NCBI RefSeq assembly: GCF_000482705.1
Contig: NZ_AXWO01000020.1
Coordinates: forward strand, 1 to 64,000
Direction: 5' to 3'
Origin: Glycomyces arizonensis DSM 44726
GTDB lineage: Bacteria > Actinomycetota > Actinomycetes > Mycobacteriales > Micromonosporaceae
DNA: 64,000 nt
Part shown: positions 24,748 through 33,907 of the stretch, in pieces
How positions within the stretch are numbered: position 1 is the first letter of the stretch
Layout: every line of letters starts with the position of its first letter
Made by a program: the position numbers and the translations under genes
Notes under the pieces: model-generated
Told to the model about the DNA's origin: nothing
The model's input: only the letters and a program-made list of their open reading frames with translations
The model's database searches: none

Positions 24748-26246
24748 GCTGTGGTCCCTTCCCGCACTGACGTGCTCGCTGAGTCGACTGTTCGGGGTGC
24801 TGAAGGTTCGAGGAGGTGCTTGCCGATGAGGTCGGCGGCGGGGAGTTCGATCGGGTACTCGCCGGTGAAGCAGGCGCTGCAGAGCCTGGAGGCGGGCTGC
24901 TCGGTGGCCCGCACGAGCCCGTCGAGGGAGACGTAGCCGAGGCTGTCGGCGCCGATCTGGGAGCGGATGCCGTCGACGTCGAGGCTTCCGGCGATGAGCT
25001 CGGCGCGGGTGGCGAAGTCGATGCCGTAGAAGCACGGCCACTTGACCGGCGGCGCGGAGATCCGGATGTGGACCTCGACGGCCCCGGCCTCGCGCAGCAT
25101 CCGCACCAGCGCCTTCTGGGTGTTGCCGCGCACGATCGTGTCGTCGACGACGACCAGGCGCTTGCCCTTGATCTGGTCGACCAGCGGGTTGAGCTTGAGG
25201 CGGATGCCGAGCTGGCGCAGCGACTGGGACGGCTGGATGAAGGTGCGGCCCACGTACGAGTTCTTGGTGAAGCCCTGCCCGTAGGGGATGCCGGACTCCT
25301 CGGCGTAGCCGATGGCCGCCGAGATCCCCGACTCGGGGACGCCGATGACCAGGTCGGCGTCGACGGGCGCCTCGCGGGCGAGGGTGCGGCCGACCTCGAC
25401 GCGGGTGGCGTAGACGCCCCGCCCGGCGAGCTTCGTGTCGGGGCGGGCGAGGTAGACGTACTCGAACAGGCAGTTCTTCGGCTCGGGGGCGGCGAAGCGC
25501 ACCGAGCGCAGCCCGTACTCGTCGATGGCGAGCATCTCGCCGGGCTCGACCTCGCGCACGAACGTGGCGCCGATGGTGTCGAGGGCGGCGGTCTCGGAGG
25601 CGACGGCCCAGCCGCTCGCGAGGCGGCCGAGGACCAGCGGGTGCACGCCCTGGGGGTCGCGGGCGGCGTACAGCGCGTTGTCGTCCATGAACACCAGGCA
25701 GAACGCGCCGCGCAGCTGCGGCAGGACCCGCTCGGCCGCGGCGGCCACCGACTCGTCGGGGTGGGCCGCGAGCAGCGCGGTGATCAGGTGCGTGTCCGAG
25801 GTGGTGCCGCCCATGTCGATGCCGAGCCGGTCGACCTCCTTGAGGAGGTCCGCGGTGTTGACGAGGTTCCCGTTGTGGGCCAAGGCGATCGCTGTGCCCG
25901 TGGAGGTGGACCTGATGGTGGGCTGGGAGTTCTCCCAGGTGGAGGCGCCGGTGGTGGAGTAGCGGGCGTGGCCGATCGCCAAGTGCCCCTGGAGCGGCGC
26001 GAGCGTGGACTCGTCGAAGACCTGCGCCACGAGGCCGAGGTCCTTGTAGACGACGGTGCGGGAGCCGTCCGAGACGGCGATCCCCGCGGCCTCCTGACCG
26101 CGGTGCTGCAGCGCGTACAGCCCGAAGTAGGTGAGCTTCGAGACCTCTTCCCCGGGGGCCCAGACGCCCATGACGCCGCAGGCGTCGCGAGGACCTGGCT
26201 GTTCGGGATCGAGTTCCGTGGTGAGTCGACCGTCACCTCGGGTCAC
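24744..26246 (-). CDS. purF: amidophosphoribosyltransferase
   Basis: Start is the GTG at 26246 with GAGGAG six bases upstream, giving 500 aa. The N-terminal nucleophile is Cys23 (DACGVMGVW), so a 22-residue propeptide must be removed to expose it. The glutaminase domain includes LYALQHRGQEAAGIAV and ARYSTTGAS; the phosphoribosyltransferase motif is VVVDDTIVRGNT. Cysteines near the C-terminus (CFYGIDF and CSACFTGEYP) match the oxygen-sensitive 4Fe-4S type known from Bacillus. It makes phosphoribosylamine, the first committed purine step. Confidence 0.96.
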   Translation of the reverse strand: MTRGDGRLTTELDPEQPGPRDACGVMGVWAPGEEVSKLTYFGLYALQHRGQEAAGIAVSDGSRTVVYKDLGLVAQVFDESTLAPLQGHLAIGHARYSTTGASTWENSQPTIRSTSTGTAIALAHNGNLVNTADLLKEVDRLGIDMGGTTSDTHLITALLAAHPDESVAAAAERVLPQLRGAFCLVFMDDNALYAARDPQGVHPLVLGRLASGWAVASETAALDTIGATFVREVEPGEMLAIDEYGLRSVRFAAPEPKNCLFEYVYLARPDTKLAGRGVYATRVEVGRTLAREAPVDADLVIGVPESGISAAIGYAEESGIPYGQGFTKNSYVGRTFIQPSQSLRQLGIRLKLNPLVDQIKGKRLVVVDDTIVRGNTQKALVRMLREAGAVEVHIRISAPPVKWPCFYGIDFATRAELIAGSLDVDGIRSQIGADSLGYVSLDGLVRATEQPASRLCSACFTGEYPIELPAADLIGKHLLEPSAPRTVDSASTSVREGTTA

Positions 26247-26448
26247 TGCAACTCCTCGGTTCGCTGAGGCGGATGGATGGCTCGCGGGCCTCACCATGGC
26301 TGGGCCGATAGAGAACTCGCAGGTCTATGACTCGCAGGCTTCGCCATGCTGTGGGCTCGGCAGGGACTGCCTTGTCACAGTCTATCCGACCTGGCGCCGA
26401 ACTCCACCCTCCCGATCGGGCGAGTATGCGCCGCCGTCGAGTCCTTCG

Positions 26449-28407
26449 TCACCACGAGCGGGGACGGTCGTCCCACTCGCCCCAGCCGCGGCGCTCCTCG
26501 TCATCGCGGCGGCGCGAGTTCGGGGCGCCCTCGTCCTCCGGCCGGTCGGCGGCGTACGGGGAGGGCGACGGGCTCGGCGACGAGTGCGAGCCGTACGGCG
26601 CCTCGCCGGGGCCGCCCTGCGGCATGGCCTGAGTGGGCGCCGGCGCGTACGGGTCGGCGGCGGGCGGCGCGCTCGCGGGCGGCTGCGGCGGCTGGGAAGG
26701 CTGCGGCGCGTACGGGTCGCGGCTCATGCCGCGGCTCGGGTACGGGTCGGCCGACGGCTGCGGCGGCTGCGACTGGTGCAGCTGCTGCGAGGGCGGCTGC
26801 GACGGGGCCGGGGAGGGCGGCGGCGCGTACGGGTCGCGCGAGACCGGCGGCTGCGAGCCCGAAGGCGGCTGCTGCGGCGGATCGAACATCGAGGCGCCCG
26901 GGCCCGGGCTCGGCCTCCTGCCCGGCGGCGTCGGGGACGGCGTCGGCGAGGGGTACGGCTGAGTGGCGCCGGGATCGGAGAACGAGCTCTGCGGCGGACG
27001 CGAGGACATGTTCGCCTGCGGCATCACCTGGGTGGCGTCCCCCGGGGCGGGCGGGACGGGGCCGGACGCCTGGACCCTCGGGAGGAGCTGGGTGCCGTCG
27101 GGACCCATGGCGGGCGGCGGCACGGGCGGGGCGGCCGGGGGCGGCGGGGCGGAAGGCGTCCCGGCCTGCGGCATCACCTGCGTGGCGTCGCTGCCGGGCC
27201 CGTACGCGGGGCCGAACCCGGAGGTGGGGGCGCCGTACGCGCCGACTTCCCGGTCCTGGACGAGCGGCCCCTGGTGGATCATGGTGGGCGCGTCCTGGCC
27301 GGGCGCCGGTCCGGACTGGTAGACGCCGGGGCTGCCGACCTGGGCCGCGGTGGGCTGGTGCTCGGGCGGGGCGTCGGGGGCGAAGCTCTCGCCGTCGTCC
27401 TTGTCGTCGTCCTTGCCGCCGCGCAGCAGGAAGATGATGCCGATGATGCCGCCGACGACGAGCAGGCCGCCGATGATGATGAGGACGATCAGGGTGCCCG
27501 AGAGGCCGCCCTCGTCGGGCTCCTCGCTGGGCTCGGCCGACGCCTCGGTGGGTGCGGCGCTGGTGGGCGCGGCGGTGGTCTCCGTCGGCTCGGTCTCCAC
27601 GGGGGTCATGGTGAAGTTCTGCGTGAAACTCGAGCCCGCGTTGACGGTGATGGGCTCGTCGAGGTCCTCGAAGCCCTCCCTGGTGGCCTTCAGGTTCATC
27701 TCGCCGGGCGCGATCGGGTCCTGGCCGCTGCCCTGGAAGGCGAACTCGCCCTTGTCGTTCGTGGTGGTCTCGTGCTCGTGGCCCTCGCCGTCGGTGAGGA
27801 CGACCTCCGCGTCGGTGACCGGCTCGGCGTTCGAGGTGATGGTGCCCTTGACCTCGGTGACCGTCTCGGGGCCGCCGTGACCGGCGACCGTGACGCCGGT
27901 CTTCTGCTCGCCGGAGCTCTGGCCGCCGCCGTTGATCTTCAGCTCGCCGCTCTTGCTCTGCCCCTCGGGCAGCTCGGACTCGGGGGCCGGGGCGACGAGG
28001 AACTGGATCTGGACGGGCTGGACCACAGCGTCGCACTGAGCGACACCGACACCTATGCGGTGACAGACGCCATCCTGCACATCGACGCTGGCGTACCCGT
28101 CAAGCCCCGACAGGCTCGCGGTCACAGTGATCGGTTGACCAGCCGGGTTGTTGTGCTGGGGTATGACGTTGACAGTGACGGTGGCGGGCGCGCCACCGAT
28201 GTCGATATAGGGGTTCTGGCCGGAGATGATCTCGTGCCGGAAGCTGTTGGGCTGGGCGGAGGCCGGTGTGGCGAGGAGGAGCGCGCCGAGCAGGACGCCA
28301 AGGGCCGCGGCGAGGCCGGTGAGGCGCGCACGCAGGCGACCCCGTGCCCCCCGCCGGGACCGCGAGACGTTAGTCTTGGTCCGGCTCGGTTCGGCCGCTA
28401 CGGTCAT
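26449..28407 (-). CDS. secreted-type membrane protein with carboxypeptidase-regulatory-like domain and Pro-rich cytoplasmic tail
   Basis: The 652-aa protein has an Arg-rich N-terminus, a signal sequence ending ATPASA at residue 51, then extracellular beta domains. One contains the pattern VKGTITSNAEPVTDAEVVLTDGEGHEHETTTNDKGEFAF, typical of carboxypeptidase-regulatory-like folds. A Thr/Ala/Pro linker, a strong membrane helix near 303-329 (LIVLIIIGGLLVVGGIIGIIF) and a long Pro/Gln/Ser-rich C-terminal tail follow. The tail repeats Thr-Gln motifs: DATQVMPQA twice, with GTQLLPR and PTQAMPQ variants, plus several DPYAP boxes. Such TQ motifs could be Ser/Thr-kinase targets. It follows purF divergently from an SCP-like gene. 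Confidence 0.72.
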   Translation of the reverse strand: MTVAAEPSRTKTNVSRSRRGARGRLRARLTGLAAALGVLLGALLLATPASAQPNSFRHEIISGQNPYIDIGGAPATVTVNVIPQHNNPAGQPITVTASLSGLDGYASVDVQDGVCHRIGVGVAQCDAVVQPVQIQFLVAPAPESELPEGQSKSGELKINGGGQSSGEQKTGVTVAGHGGPETVTEVKGTITSNAEPVTDAEVVLTDGEGHEHETTTNDKGEFAFQGSGQDPIAPGEMNLKATREGFEDLDEPITVNAGSSFTQNFTMTPVETEPTETTAAPTSAAPTEASAEPSEEPDEGGLSGTLIVLIIIGGLLVVGGIIGIIFLLRGGKDDDKDDGESFAPDAPPEHQPTAAQVGSPGVYQSGPAPGQDAPTMIHQGPLVQDREVGAYGAPTSGFGPAYGPGSDATQVMPQAGTPSAPPPPAAPPVPPPAMGPDGTQLLPRVQASGPVPPAPGDATQVMPQANMSSRPPQSSFSDPGATQPYPSPTPSPTPPGRRPSPGPGASMFDPPQQPPSGSQPPVSRDPYAPPPSPAPSQPPSQQLHQSQPPQPSADPYPSRGMSRDPYAPQPSQPPQPPASAPPAADPYAPAPTQAMPQGGPGEAPYGSHSSPSPSPSPYAADRPEDEGAPNSRRRDDEERRGWGEWDDRPRSW

Positions 28408-28629
28408 CTACATCCCCTCCTGGGCATGCCATCGGGCACAACTGTACGGCTCGCGAGCCACCCCGCCGACGCTCGCTGGGCCGTGCGCCGGTCGAGCCGC
28501 GGGCGCGCACGACTCACCTACGGCCACGGGCCGTCGACGCCACTATGCCTGGTCTCGTTTCGGTCACGGGATCCAGGGGGTGGGAGCACAGCGGTGCGCG
28601 CCGAATCGCACGGAGCCATCTGGCGAAGT

Positions 28630-29817
28630 CTAACCGGTTCTGGAGGAGATGTTATGGACGCTGTGGTCGACGCCATCGCCGCGCTCGACAATGGCGAGGA
28701 GCCGGACAGGCCGACGCTCAAGGCCGCGGTGCGCGAGCTGCTCCAGGCGCTGGCCGAGAAGGCGCCCGGTCACACGGTGGAGGTGCGGGTGCCGCCGTAC
28801 GGCGCGGTCCAGTGCGTGGAGGGCCCGAGGCACCGCCGCGGGACGCCGCCGAACGTCGTCGAATGCCGTCCGATCGTGTTCGTGGAACTGGCCACAGGCC
28901 GCCTCGACTTCGCCGAGGCGGTGGCGACCGGAAAGGTCATGGCCTCGGGCCAGCGGGCCGACCTCTCCGACTTCCTGCCGCTGATCGACGGCGCCTGAAC
29001 ATAACGCCGCGGCGACGTCTTCACCGCCTCGGGAACGCGCCGAGATCGCTCCGCTGAGGATCACGGTGCGCCTGCGGGTGAGGAACCGGGGCAGCAGCGA
29101 GGCGAACCGGTTCAGCCGCCCCGACTGCACGCTCGGCGATCGGCCGCGGTCCAGTGCGCGCATGGCGGTCCGGACCACCTGCTCAGGAGTCTGGTAATTG
29201 CCGCTGTAGGCGCCTGTGGCAAGTTCGTCGAAGAACTCGGTCCTGGTGAGCCCCGGCGAGAGAGCCAGCACCCGCATCCCCGTGCCCCGGGACTCCAACC
29301 ACAGCGCCTCGGTGAAGTTGAGCACGAACGCCTTCGCCGCGGAGTAGACCGCCATGCCCGGGAACGGGGTGTAGGCCGCCATGCTCGCGACGTTGACGAG
29401 GACGCCGGAGCCGGAGCGGCGCAGCGGCTCGATGAACGCGCGGGTGAGGTCGACGAGGTTCGCGATGTCGACGTTGATCTCCTTGAGGAGGCGCTCGGGG
29501 TCCTCGCGGTGAAAGGGGTCGTCGGTGGCGAAGCCGGCATTGTTCACCAGGCCCGTGACCTCGATCCCCCTCTCGGCGAGCTCGGCGGCGAGGGCGCGGC
29601 CCGCCCTGGGCGCGCTGAGGTCGAGGGCGATCGGGATGGCCGCGATGCCGTGGTCCGTCTCGAGTCCGGCGGCGAGCTCCTCAAGGCGGTCGAGCCGACG
29701 GGCGACGAGCACGAGGTCGGAGCCGCGGCGCGCGAGTTCGCGGGCGAAGGCCGCGCCGATGCCGGAGCTGGCGCCGGTGACGACGGTGGTCTGGTCCGAG
29801 TAGTCTACGGTTCTCAT
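28630..29817 (-). CDS. short-chain dehydrogenase/reductase with an abnormal C-terminal read-through
   Basis: From the ATG at 29817 the frame runs 395 codons. The first 260 or so form a classical SDR: TGASSGIGAAFAREL, NNAGF, VNVASMAAYTPFPGMAVYSAAKAF with the Ser-Tyr-Lys triad, and SPGLTRTEFFDEL. The domain should end near RFLTRRRTVILSG (about 29040). Beyond that the frame reads antisense through the whole SCP-like gene, giving Arg/His-rich nonsense. A single-base shift near 29030 would bring a TGA after FPRR, so a lost stop is likely. It is divergent from a TetR gene with tandem dyads between them, a common regulator-target layout. The substrate is unknown. Confidence 0.65.
   Translation of the reverse strand: MRTVDYSDQTTVVTGASSGIGAAFARELARRGSDLVLVARRLDRLEELAAGLETDHGIAAIPIALDLSAPRAGRALAAELAERGIEVTGLVNNAGFATDDPFHREDPERLLKEINVDIANLVDLTRAFIEPLRRSGSGVLVNVASMAAYTPFPGMAVYSAAKAFVLNFTEALWLESRGTGMRVLALSPGLTRTEFFDELATGAYSGNYQTPEQVVRTAMRALDRGRSPSVQSGRLNRFASLLPRFLTRRRTVILSGAISARSRGGEDVAAALCSGAVDQRQEVGEVGPLARGHDLSGRHRLGEVEAACGQFHEHDRTAFDDVRRRPAAVPRALHALDRAVRRHPHLHRVTGRLLGQRLEQLAHRGLERRPVRLLAIVERGDGVDHSVHNISSRTG
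28654..28998 (+). CDS. sterol-carrier-like (SCP) family protein
   Basis: This 114-aa protein has an excellent ribosome site (GGAGGAG at 28642-28648) before the ATG at 28654. The sequence AALDNGEEPDRPTLKAAVRELLQALAEKAPGHTVEVRVPPYGAVQCVEGPRHRRGTPPNVVECRP is the bacterial SCP-type domain that is commonly encoded beside pur genes in actinobacteria; its function is not established. It ends DLSDFLPLIDGA. The convergent SDR frame reads through it in antisense. Confidence 0.8.
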   Translation: MDAVVDAIAALDNGEEPDRPTLKAAVRELLQALAEKAPGHTVEVRVPPYGAVQCVEGPRHRRGTPPNVVECRPIVFVELATGRLDFAEAVATGKVMASGQRADLSDFLPLIDGA

Positions 29818-29820
29818 ATC

Positions 29821-29852
29821 TGCACTATACGCAGAATTATGCACTCGGTGCA
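29821..29852. promoter_or_regulatory. tandem operator candidate for the TetR/SDR divergon
   Basis: Two 13-base boxes, TGCACTATACGCA (29821-29833) and TGCACTCGGTGCA (29840-29852), share TGCACTNNNNGCA. The second is a perfect TGCAC-N3-GTGCA dyad. They are 19 bases apart, between the divergent SDR and TetR starts. Confidence 0.55.
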
Positions 29853-29891
29853 AATCAATGCGCGATGAACGCCCGGACGTAGACTGAGGGC

Positions 29892-30476
29892 ATGGCCTCC
29901 GCACCGAACCTCCGTGAACGCACCCGCCGCGCGGTACGCGCCGAGATCGCGGCGACGGCGATGCGGCTGTTCGAGGAGCAGGGCTTCGACGCGACCACCG
30001 TCGACCAGATCGCCGCCGCCGCGAGCATCTCGCGCCGCTCGTTCTTCCACTACTTCGGCACCAAGGAAGACCTCGTGCTCGGCGACACCGAAGCCCTCGG
30101 CGAGTCGGTCCGCGCCGCGCTGGAGGCGCGCCCGGCCGAGGAGTCGGCGTGGACCGCGATCCGGGCGGCGTTCATGACACTGCGGTCGACCGAGGACTCG
30201 GCCGACGACCTCCTCCTCGCCCGACTGCACCACGACGCCCCCTCACTGCGTGCGAAGCACCTGGAGAAGCACCTGCGCTGGCAGGAGCTCTTGGCCCCCG
30301 ACATCCAGCGCCGCCTCGGCCTGCCTGAGACCGAGACGCCCGACCCGCGGGCCCGCGCGTTCGTGGCCGCCGCCCTGGCCTGCCTCGACGCCGCCCTCAA
30401 CGCGTGGTGCGAATCCGGCGGCGAGCTCGACCCGGTGCGGTTGTTCGACGACGCGATCGAGGCCATCAGAGCCTGA
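29892..30476 (+). CDS. TetR-family transcriptional regulator
   Basis: The 194-aa protein has a standard N-terminal TetR DNA-binding domain (RAEIAATAMRLFEEQGFDATTVDQIAAAASISRRSFFHYFGTKEDLVLG), preceded by RERTRRAV as in the SACE_7040/MftR-like group. The C-terminal helices probably bind a small hydrophobic ligand. It faces the SDR gene across tandem TGCACTNNNNGCA boxes and probably controls it and itself. Downstream lies a TATANNN array, then the convergent purL end. Confidence 0.85.
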   Translation: MASAPNLRERTRRAVRAEIAATAMRLFEEQGFDATTVDQIAAAASISRRSFFHYFGTKEDLVLGDTEALGESVRAALEARPAEESAWTAIRAAFMTLRSTEDSADDLLLARLHHDAPSLRAKHLEKHLRWQELLAPDIQRRLGLPETETPDPRARAFVAAALACLDAALNAWCESGGELDPVRLFDDAIEAIRA

Positions 30477-30527
30477 CAGGACACGGCACCGCCCCGGCAC
30501 TGAGCGCCGGGACGGTGACATGCTTCC

Positions 30528-30596
30528 TATATTTTATATCCTATAACTTATATAGTACATCTATATCTTATACCTTATATATTATAGGATATAAGT
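30528..30596. repeat. TATANNN heptad array, copy 4
   Basis: TATA (once TACA) tetrads start at 30528, 30535, 30542, 30549, 30556, 30562, 30569, 30576, 30583 and 30590. All steps are 7 except one of 6. The spacers differ from unit to unit (TTT, TCC, ACT, TCT, CCT, TAT, GGA). It lies between the convergent ends of a TetR gene and purL, so it cannot be a promoter operator for either. Confidence 0.88.
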
Positions 30597-30600
30597 TGCT

Positions 30601-32871
30601 TCATTCGCCGAGTTGGGCGGCGATGCGGCCCTTCCAGGCCGCTTCGAGTTCGGCCCTGGGGATGTCGAAGTGGTCCCTCAGGTGCAGGCCGTCGGTGTTC
30701 GCGTCCACCACGCCCAGCGGCGTGATCGGCAGACCGCGCTGCTCGCACGCCGAGCGCACCGCCAGCTCCTGGCCGCGCGGAATGACGATCAGCACCCGCC
30801 CGGTCGACTCGCTGAACAGGTACGTGAACGGGTCCGCCCCCTCCGGAAGCAGGATGTTCGCGCCCGTGCCCGCGTTGCAGATCGCCTCCACCAGCGCCTG
30901 CGCCAGACCGCCCTCGGACAGGTCGTGCGCCGCGGCCAGCTGCTCGTTGCCCGCCAGCCGCGCGAGCAGCTCGGCCAGCTTCATCTCGTGATCGAGGTCC
31001 ACCTTCGGCGGGACCCCGCCGAGGTGGCGGTGCGTCGCCCACGCCCACTCCGAGCCGGACAGCTCCTCGCCGGTGGTGCCGATGAGCGCGATCGTGTCGC
31101 CGCTCTGGCCCAGCCCCAACGGGATCCGCCGGGACACGTCGTCGATGACACCCAGGACGCCGATGACCGGCGTCGGGTGGATCGCCTCGCTGCCGGTCTG
31201 GTTGTAGAACGACACGTTGCCGCCCGTGACCGGGATGCCCAGCTTCTGGCAGCCGTCGGCGATGCCGGTGACGGCCCGCTCGAACTGCCACATCACGTGC
31301 GGGTCCTCCGGAGAGCCGAAGTTGAGGCAGTCGGTGACGGCGATCGGCGTGGCGCCGGTGACCGCGACGTTCCGGTAGGCCTCGGCGAGCGCGAGCTGCG
31401 ATCCGGTGTACGGGTCGAGCCGCGCGTAGCGGCCGTTGCCGTCCAGGGCGATCGCGATGCCGACGCCGGTGCGCTCGTCGAGGCGCACCATCCCCGCGTC
31501 GTGCGGGGTGCCGAGCACCGTGTTGCCGAACACCGAGGAGTCGTACTGCTCGGTGATCCAGCTCTTGTCGCACAGGTTCGGACTGGCGGCCATGTCGAGG
31601 ACGGTCCTGCGGATCTCCTCGTCGGTGGACGGGCGCGGCAGCGTCTCGGCGCGGTCGACGGCGATGAGCCCCAGGTCGTTCGGCTCGGCGATCGGCCGGT
31701 GGTAGACCGGGCCCTCGTCGGCCAGGCTCGCGGGCGGGACGTCGACGACGGCCTGCCCGTGGTAGTCGATGACGAGGCGGCCGGAGTCGGTGACCTCGCC
31801 GATCGCGGTGGCCAGCAGGCCCCAGCGGCGGGCCCGCGCCAGCACCTGCTCGACGTTCGCCGGGGCGACGATGGCGAGCATCCGCTCCTGCGACTCCGAG
31901 GCGAGGATGTCGTGCGGCTCCATGCCGGTGGCGCGCAGCGGGACCCGTTCGAGATCGACGTGCATGCCGCCGTCGCCGGCGGCCGCGGTCTCGGACAGGG
32001 CGCAGGTGAGCCCGGCGCCGCCGAGGTCCTGGATGCCCTCGACGAGCCCGGAGTCGAACAGCTCCAGGCACGCCTCGATGAGCAGCTTCTCGGTGAACGG
32101 GTCGCCGACCTGGACGCTGGGCCGCGAGTCGGAGTCGTCCTCATCGGAGAAGGTGGCGCTGGCGAGCACGGAGACGCCGCCGATGCCGTCGCGGCCGGTC
32201 TTGGCGCCCAACAGGATCACGACGTTGCCGACGCCGCTGGCCTGCATGGACTGGAGGCGCTCGCGCGGCAGGACGCCGACGCTGAGCGCGTTGACCAAAG
32301 GGTTCCCCTGGTAGCAGGGGTCGAAGAACGTCTCGCCGCCGATGTTGGGCAGCCCGACGCAGTTGCCGTAGTGGCCCACGCCCTCGACGACGCCGGGCAG
32401 GACGCGGGCGGTGTCGGGGTGGGAGAGCTCGCCGAACCGCAGGGAGTCCATGACGGCGATCGGGCGGGCGCCCATCGCGATGATGTCGCGGATGATGCCG
32501 CCGACGCCGGTGGCGGCGCCCTGCTTGGGCTCCACGAACGACGGGTGGTTGTGGGACTCGACCTTGAACGTCACCGCGAGGTGCTCGTCGATGGCGACCA
32601 CGCCGGCGTTCTCGCCGATGCCGGCGAGCAGACGAGGCGTCTTCGGGTTCTTCTCCCCGAACTGCCGCAGGTGCACCCTGCTGGACTTGTACGAGCAGTG
32701 CTCGGACCACATGATCGAGTACATGGCCAGCTCGGACTGGGTGGGACGGCGGCCCAGGATCTGGCGGATCCGGGCGTACTCGTCCTCGGCCAGGCCGAGT
32801 TCGGCGTAGGGCTGCTTCTCGTCGGGGGTGGCCTCGGCCACCCCGACCGTGTCGAGCATCTGTCTCGTCAT
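30601..32871 (-). CDS. purL: phosphoribosylformylglycinamidine synthase, large subunit PurL
   Basis: The 756-aa protein from the ATG at 32871 (ATGA overlap with the purQ stop) is a small-type PurL that works with separate PurQ and PurS. Visible motifs include [16 protein letters not shown], the ATP and metal site [36 protein letters not shown]-like [14 protein letters not shown], and [12 protein letters not shown]. It uses glutamine-derived ammonia to turn FGAR into FGAM. The operon order is purS-purQ-purL with 4-base overlaps, probably downstream of purB. It ends five bases from a TATANNN array. Confidence 0.96.
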   Translation of the reverse strand: MTRQMLDTVGVAEATPDEKQPYAELGLAEDEYARIRQILGRRPTQSELAMYSIMWSEHCSYKSSRVHLRQFGEKNPKTPRLLAGIGENAGVVAIDEHLAVTFKVESHNHPSFVEPKQGAATGVGGIIRDIIAMGARPIAVMDSLRFGELSHPDTARVLPGVVEGVGHYGNCVGLPNIGGETFFDPCYQGNPLVNALSVGVLPRERLQSMQASGVGNVVILLGAKTGRDGIGGVSVLASATFSDEDDSDSRPSVQVGDPFTEKLLIEACLELFDSGLVEGIQDLGGAGLTCALSETAAAGDGGMHVDLERVPLRATGMEPHDILASESQERMLAIVAPANVEQVLARARRWGLLATAIGEVTDSGRLVIDYHGQAVVDVPPASLADEGPVYHRPIAEPNDLGLIAVDRAETLPRPSTDEEIRRTVLDMAASPNLCDKSWITEQYDSSVFGNTVLGTPHDAGMVRLDERTGVGIAIALDGNGRYARLDPYTGSQLALAEAYRNVAVTGATPIAVTDCLNFGSPEDPHVMWQFERAVTGIADGCQKLGIPVTGGNVSFYNQTGSEAIHPTPVIGVLGVIDDVSRRIPLGLGQSGDTIALIGTTGEELSGSEWAWATHRHLGGVPPKVDLDHEMKLAELLARLAGNEQLAAAHDLSEGGLAQALVEAICNAGTGANILLPEGADPFTYLFSESTGRVLIVIPRGQELAVRSACEQRGLPITPLGVVDANTDGLHLRDHFDIPRAELEAAWKGRIAAQLGE

Positions 32872-33551
32872 CGCGCGGCTCCCTCGTTCAGATAGGCCGT
32901 AATGGAGGCGACCACGCCGAGCCCGTCGGTGGACGGGCCGGTGAGCGCCTCGACGGCGTGCTCGGGGTGCGGCATGAGCCCCACGACGTTCCCCGCCTCG
33001 TTGGACACCCCGGCGATGTCGCGCATCGCGCCGTTGGGGTTGTCGAGATAGCGGAAGACGACCTGGCCGTTCGCCTCGAGCCGGTCCAGCGTCGCCTCGT
33101 CGGCGACGTAGCGGCCCTCGCCGTGCTTGGCGGGGAAGACGACCTCCGCGCCGGACGCGTAGGCGTTCGTCCAGGCGGTGGCGGCGGTCTCGACGCGCAG
33201 GCGCGCGGGGCGGTTGCGGTAGCGCAGGTGGGCGTTGCGCACCAGCGCACCGGGAAGCAGGTGCGATTCGCACAGCACCTGGAAGCCGTTGCAGACGCCG
33301 AGGACGGGCATGCCCCGTCCGGCGGCGTCGCGGACCAGGCCCATGACCTCCGAGAAGCGCGCGATTGCGCCGCAGCGGAGGTAGTCGCCGTAGGAGAACC
33401 CGCCGGGCAGGAAGACGGCGTCGACGCTGCGGAGCATCGCGTCGTCGTGCCACAGCGCCACCGGCTCGGCCCCGCCGAGGCGCACGGCGCGGGCCGCGTC
33501 GCGGTCGTCGAGCGAGCCGGGGAAGGTGACGATGCCGATGCGGGCACTCAT
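32868..33551 (-). CDS. purQ: phosphoribosylformylglycinamidine synthase, glutaminase subunit PurQ
   Basis: The 227-aa class I glutamine amidotransferase starts at the ATG at 33551, overlapping purS. The nucleophilic Cys lies in [15 protein letters not shown], the oxyanion region in [18 protein letters not shown], and the His-Glu pair in [11 protein letters not shown]. It supplies ammonia to PurL. Confidence 0.96.
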   Translation of the reverse strand: MSARIGIVTFPGSLDDRDAARAVRLGGAEPVALWHDDAMLRSVDAVFLPGGFSYGDYLRCGAIARFSEVMGLVRDAAGRGMPVLGVCNGFQVLCESHLLPGALVRNAHLRYRNRPARLRVETAATAWTNAYASGAEVVFPAKHGEGRYVADEATLDRLEANGQVVFRYLDNPNGAMRDIAGVSNEAGNVVGLMPHPEHAVEALTGPSTDGLGVVASITAYLNEGAAR

Positions 33552-33802
33552 ACGGCGTCCTCGCTGAGCACCGAGACGGTGAAGTTCTCGATGACGGGGT
33601 TCGCCAGGAGCTGGTCGGCGATGATCTGCGACTGCTCCTCGGCATTGGTCACGGATGGGTCGAACTCGATCTCGACGCGCTTGCCGATCCGCACGGACTT
33701 CACATCGTTGACGCCTAGGCGGGGCAGCGCCCCGAGCACGGCCTCGCCCTGCGGGTCGAGGATCTCGGACTTCAGCATCACGTCGACCACTACACGGGCC
33801 AC
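33548..33802 (-). CDS. purS: phosphoribosylformylglycinamidine synthase subunit PurS
   Basis: Starting at the GTG at 33802, which has AGGAG seven bases upstream, the protein has 84 aa: [21 protein letters not shown] then [14 protein letters not shown]. This is the normal length and sequence of PurS, the bridging subunit of the PurLQS complex. The reading frame extends 13 codons further up, but that would add an atypical tail. It is translationally coupled to purQ by ATGA. Confidence 0.94.
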   Translation of the reverse strand: MARVVVDVMLKSEILDPQGEAVLGALPRLGVNDVKSVRIGKRVEIEFDPSVTNAEEQSQIIADQLLANPVIENFTVSVLSEDAV

Positions 33803-33907
33803 GGTCGCACTCCTGTCGGTCACTTGGACGGGACAGGCCAAGCATATTCAGCGGGTCTGACCAGGGCCAGCGACGCGCTCAGGGTGTCGGTGCCACGTCA
33901 CACGAAC

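Noticed and set aside
26131-28998. A 955-codon plus-strand frame ending in the SCP-like gene
   Set aside because: Only its last 114 codons, from the ATG with a strong ribosome site at 28654, are a real protein; the rest is antisense of the Pro-rich membrane protein.
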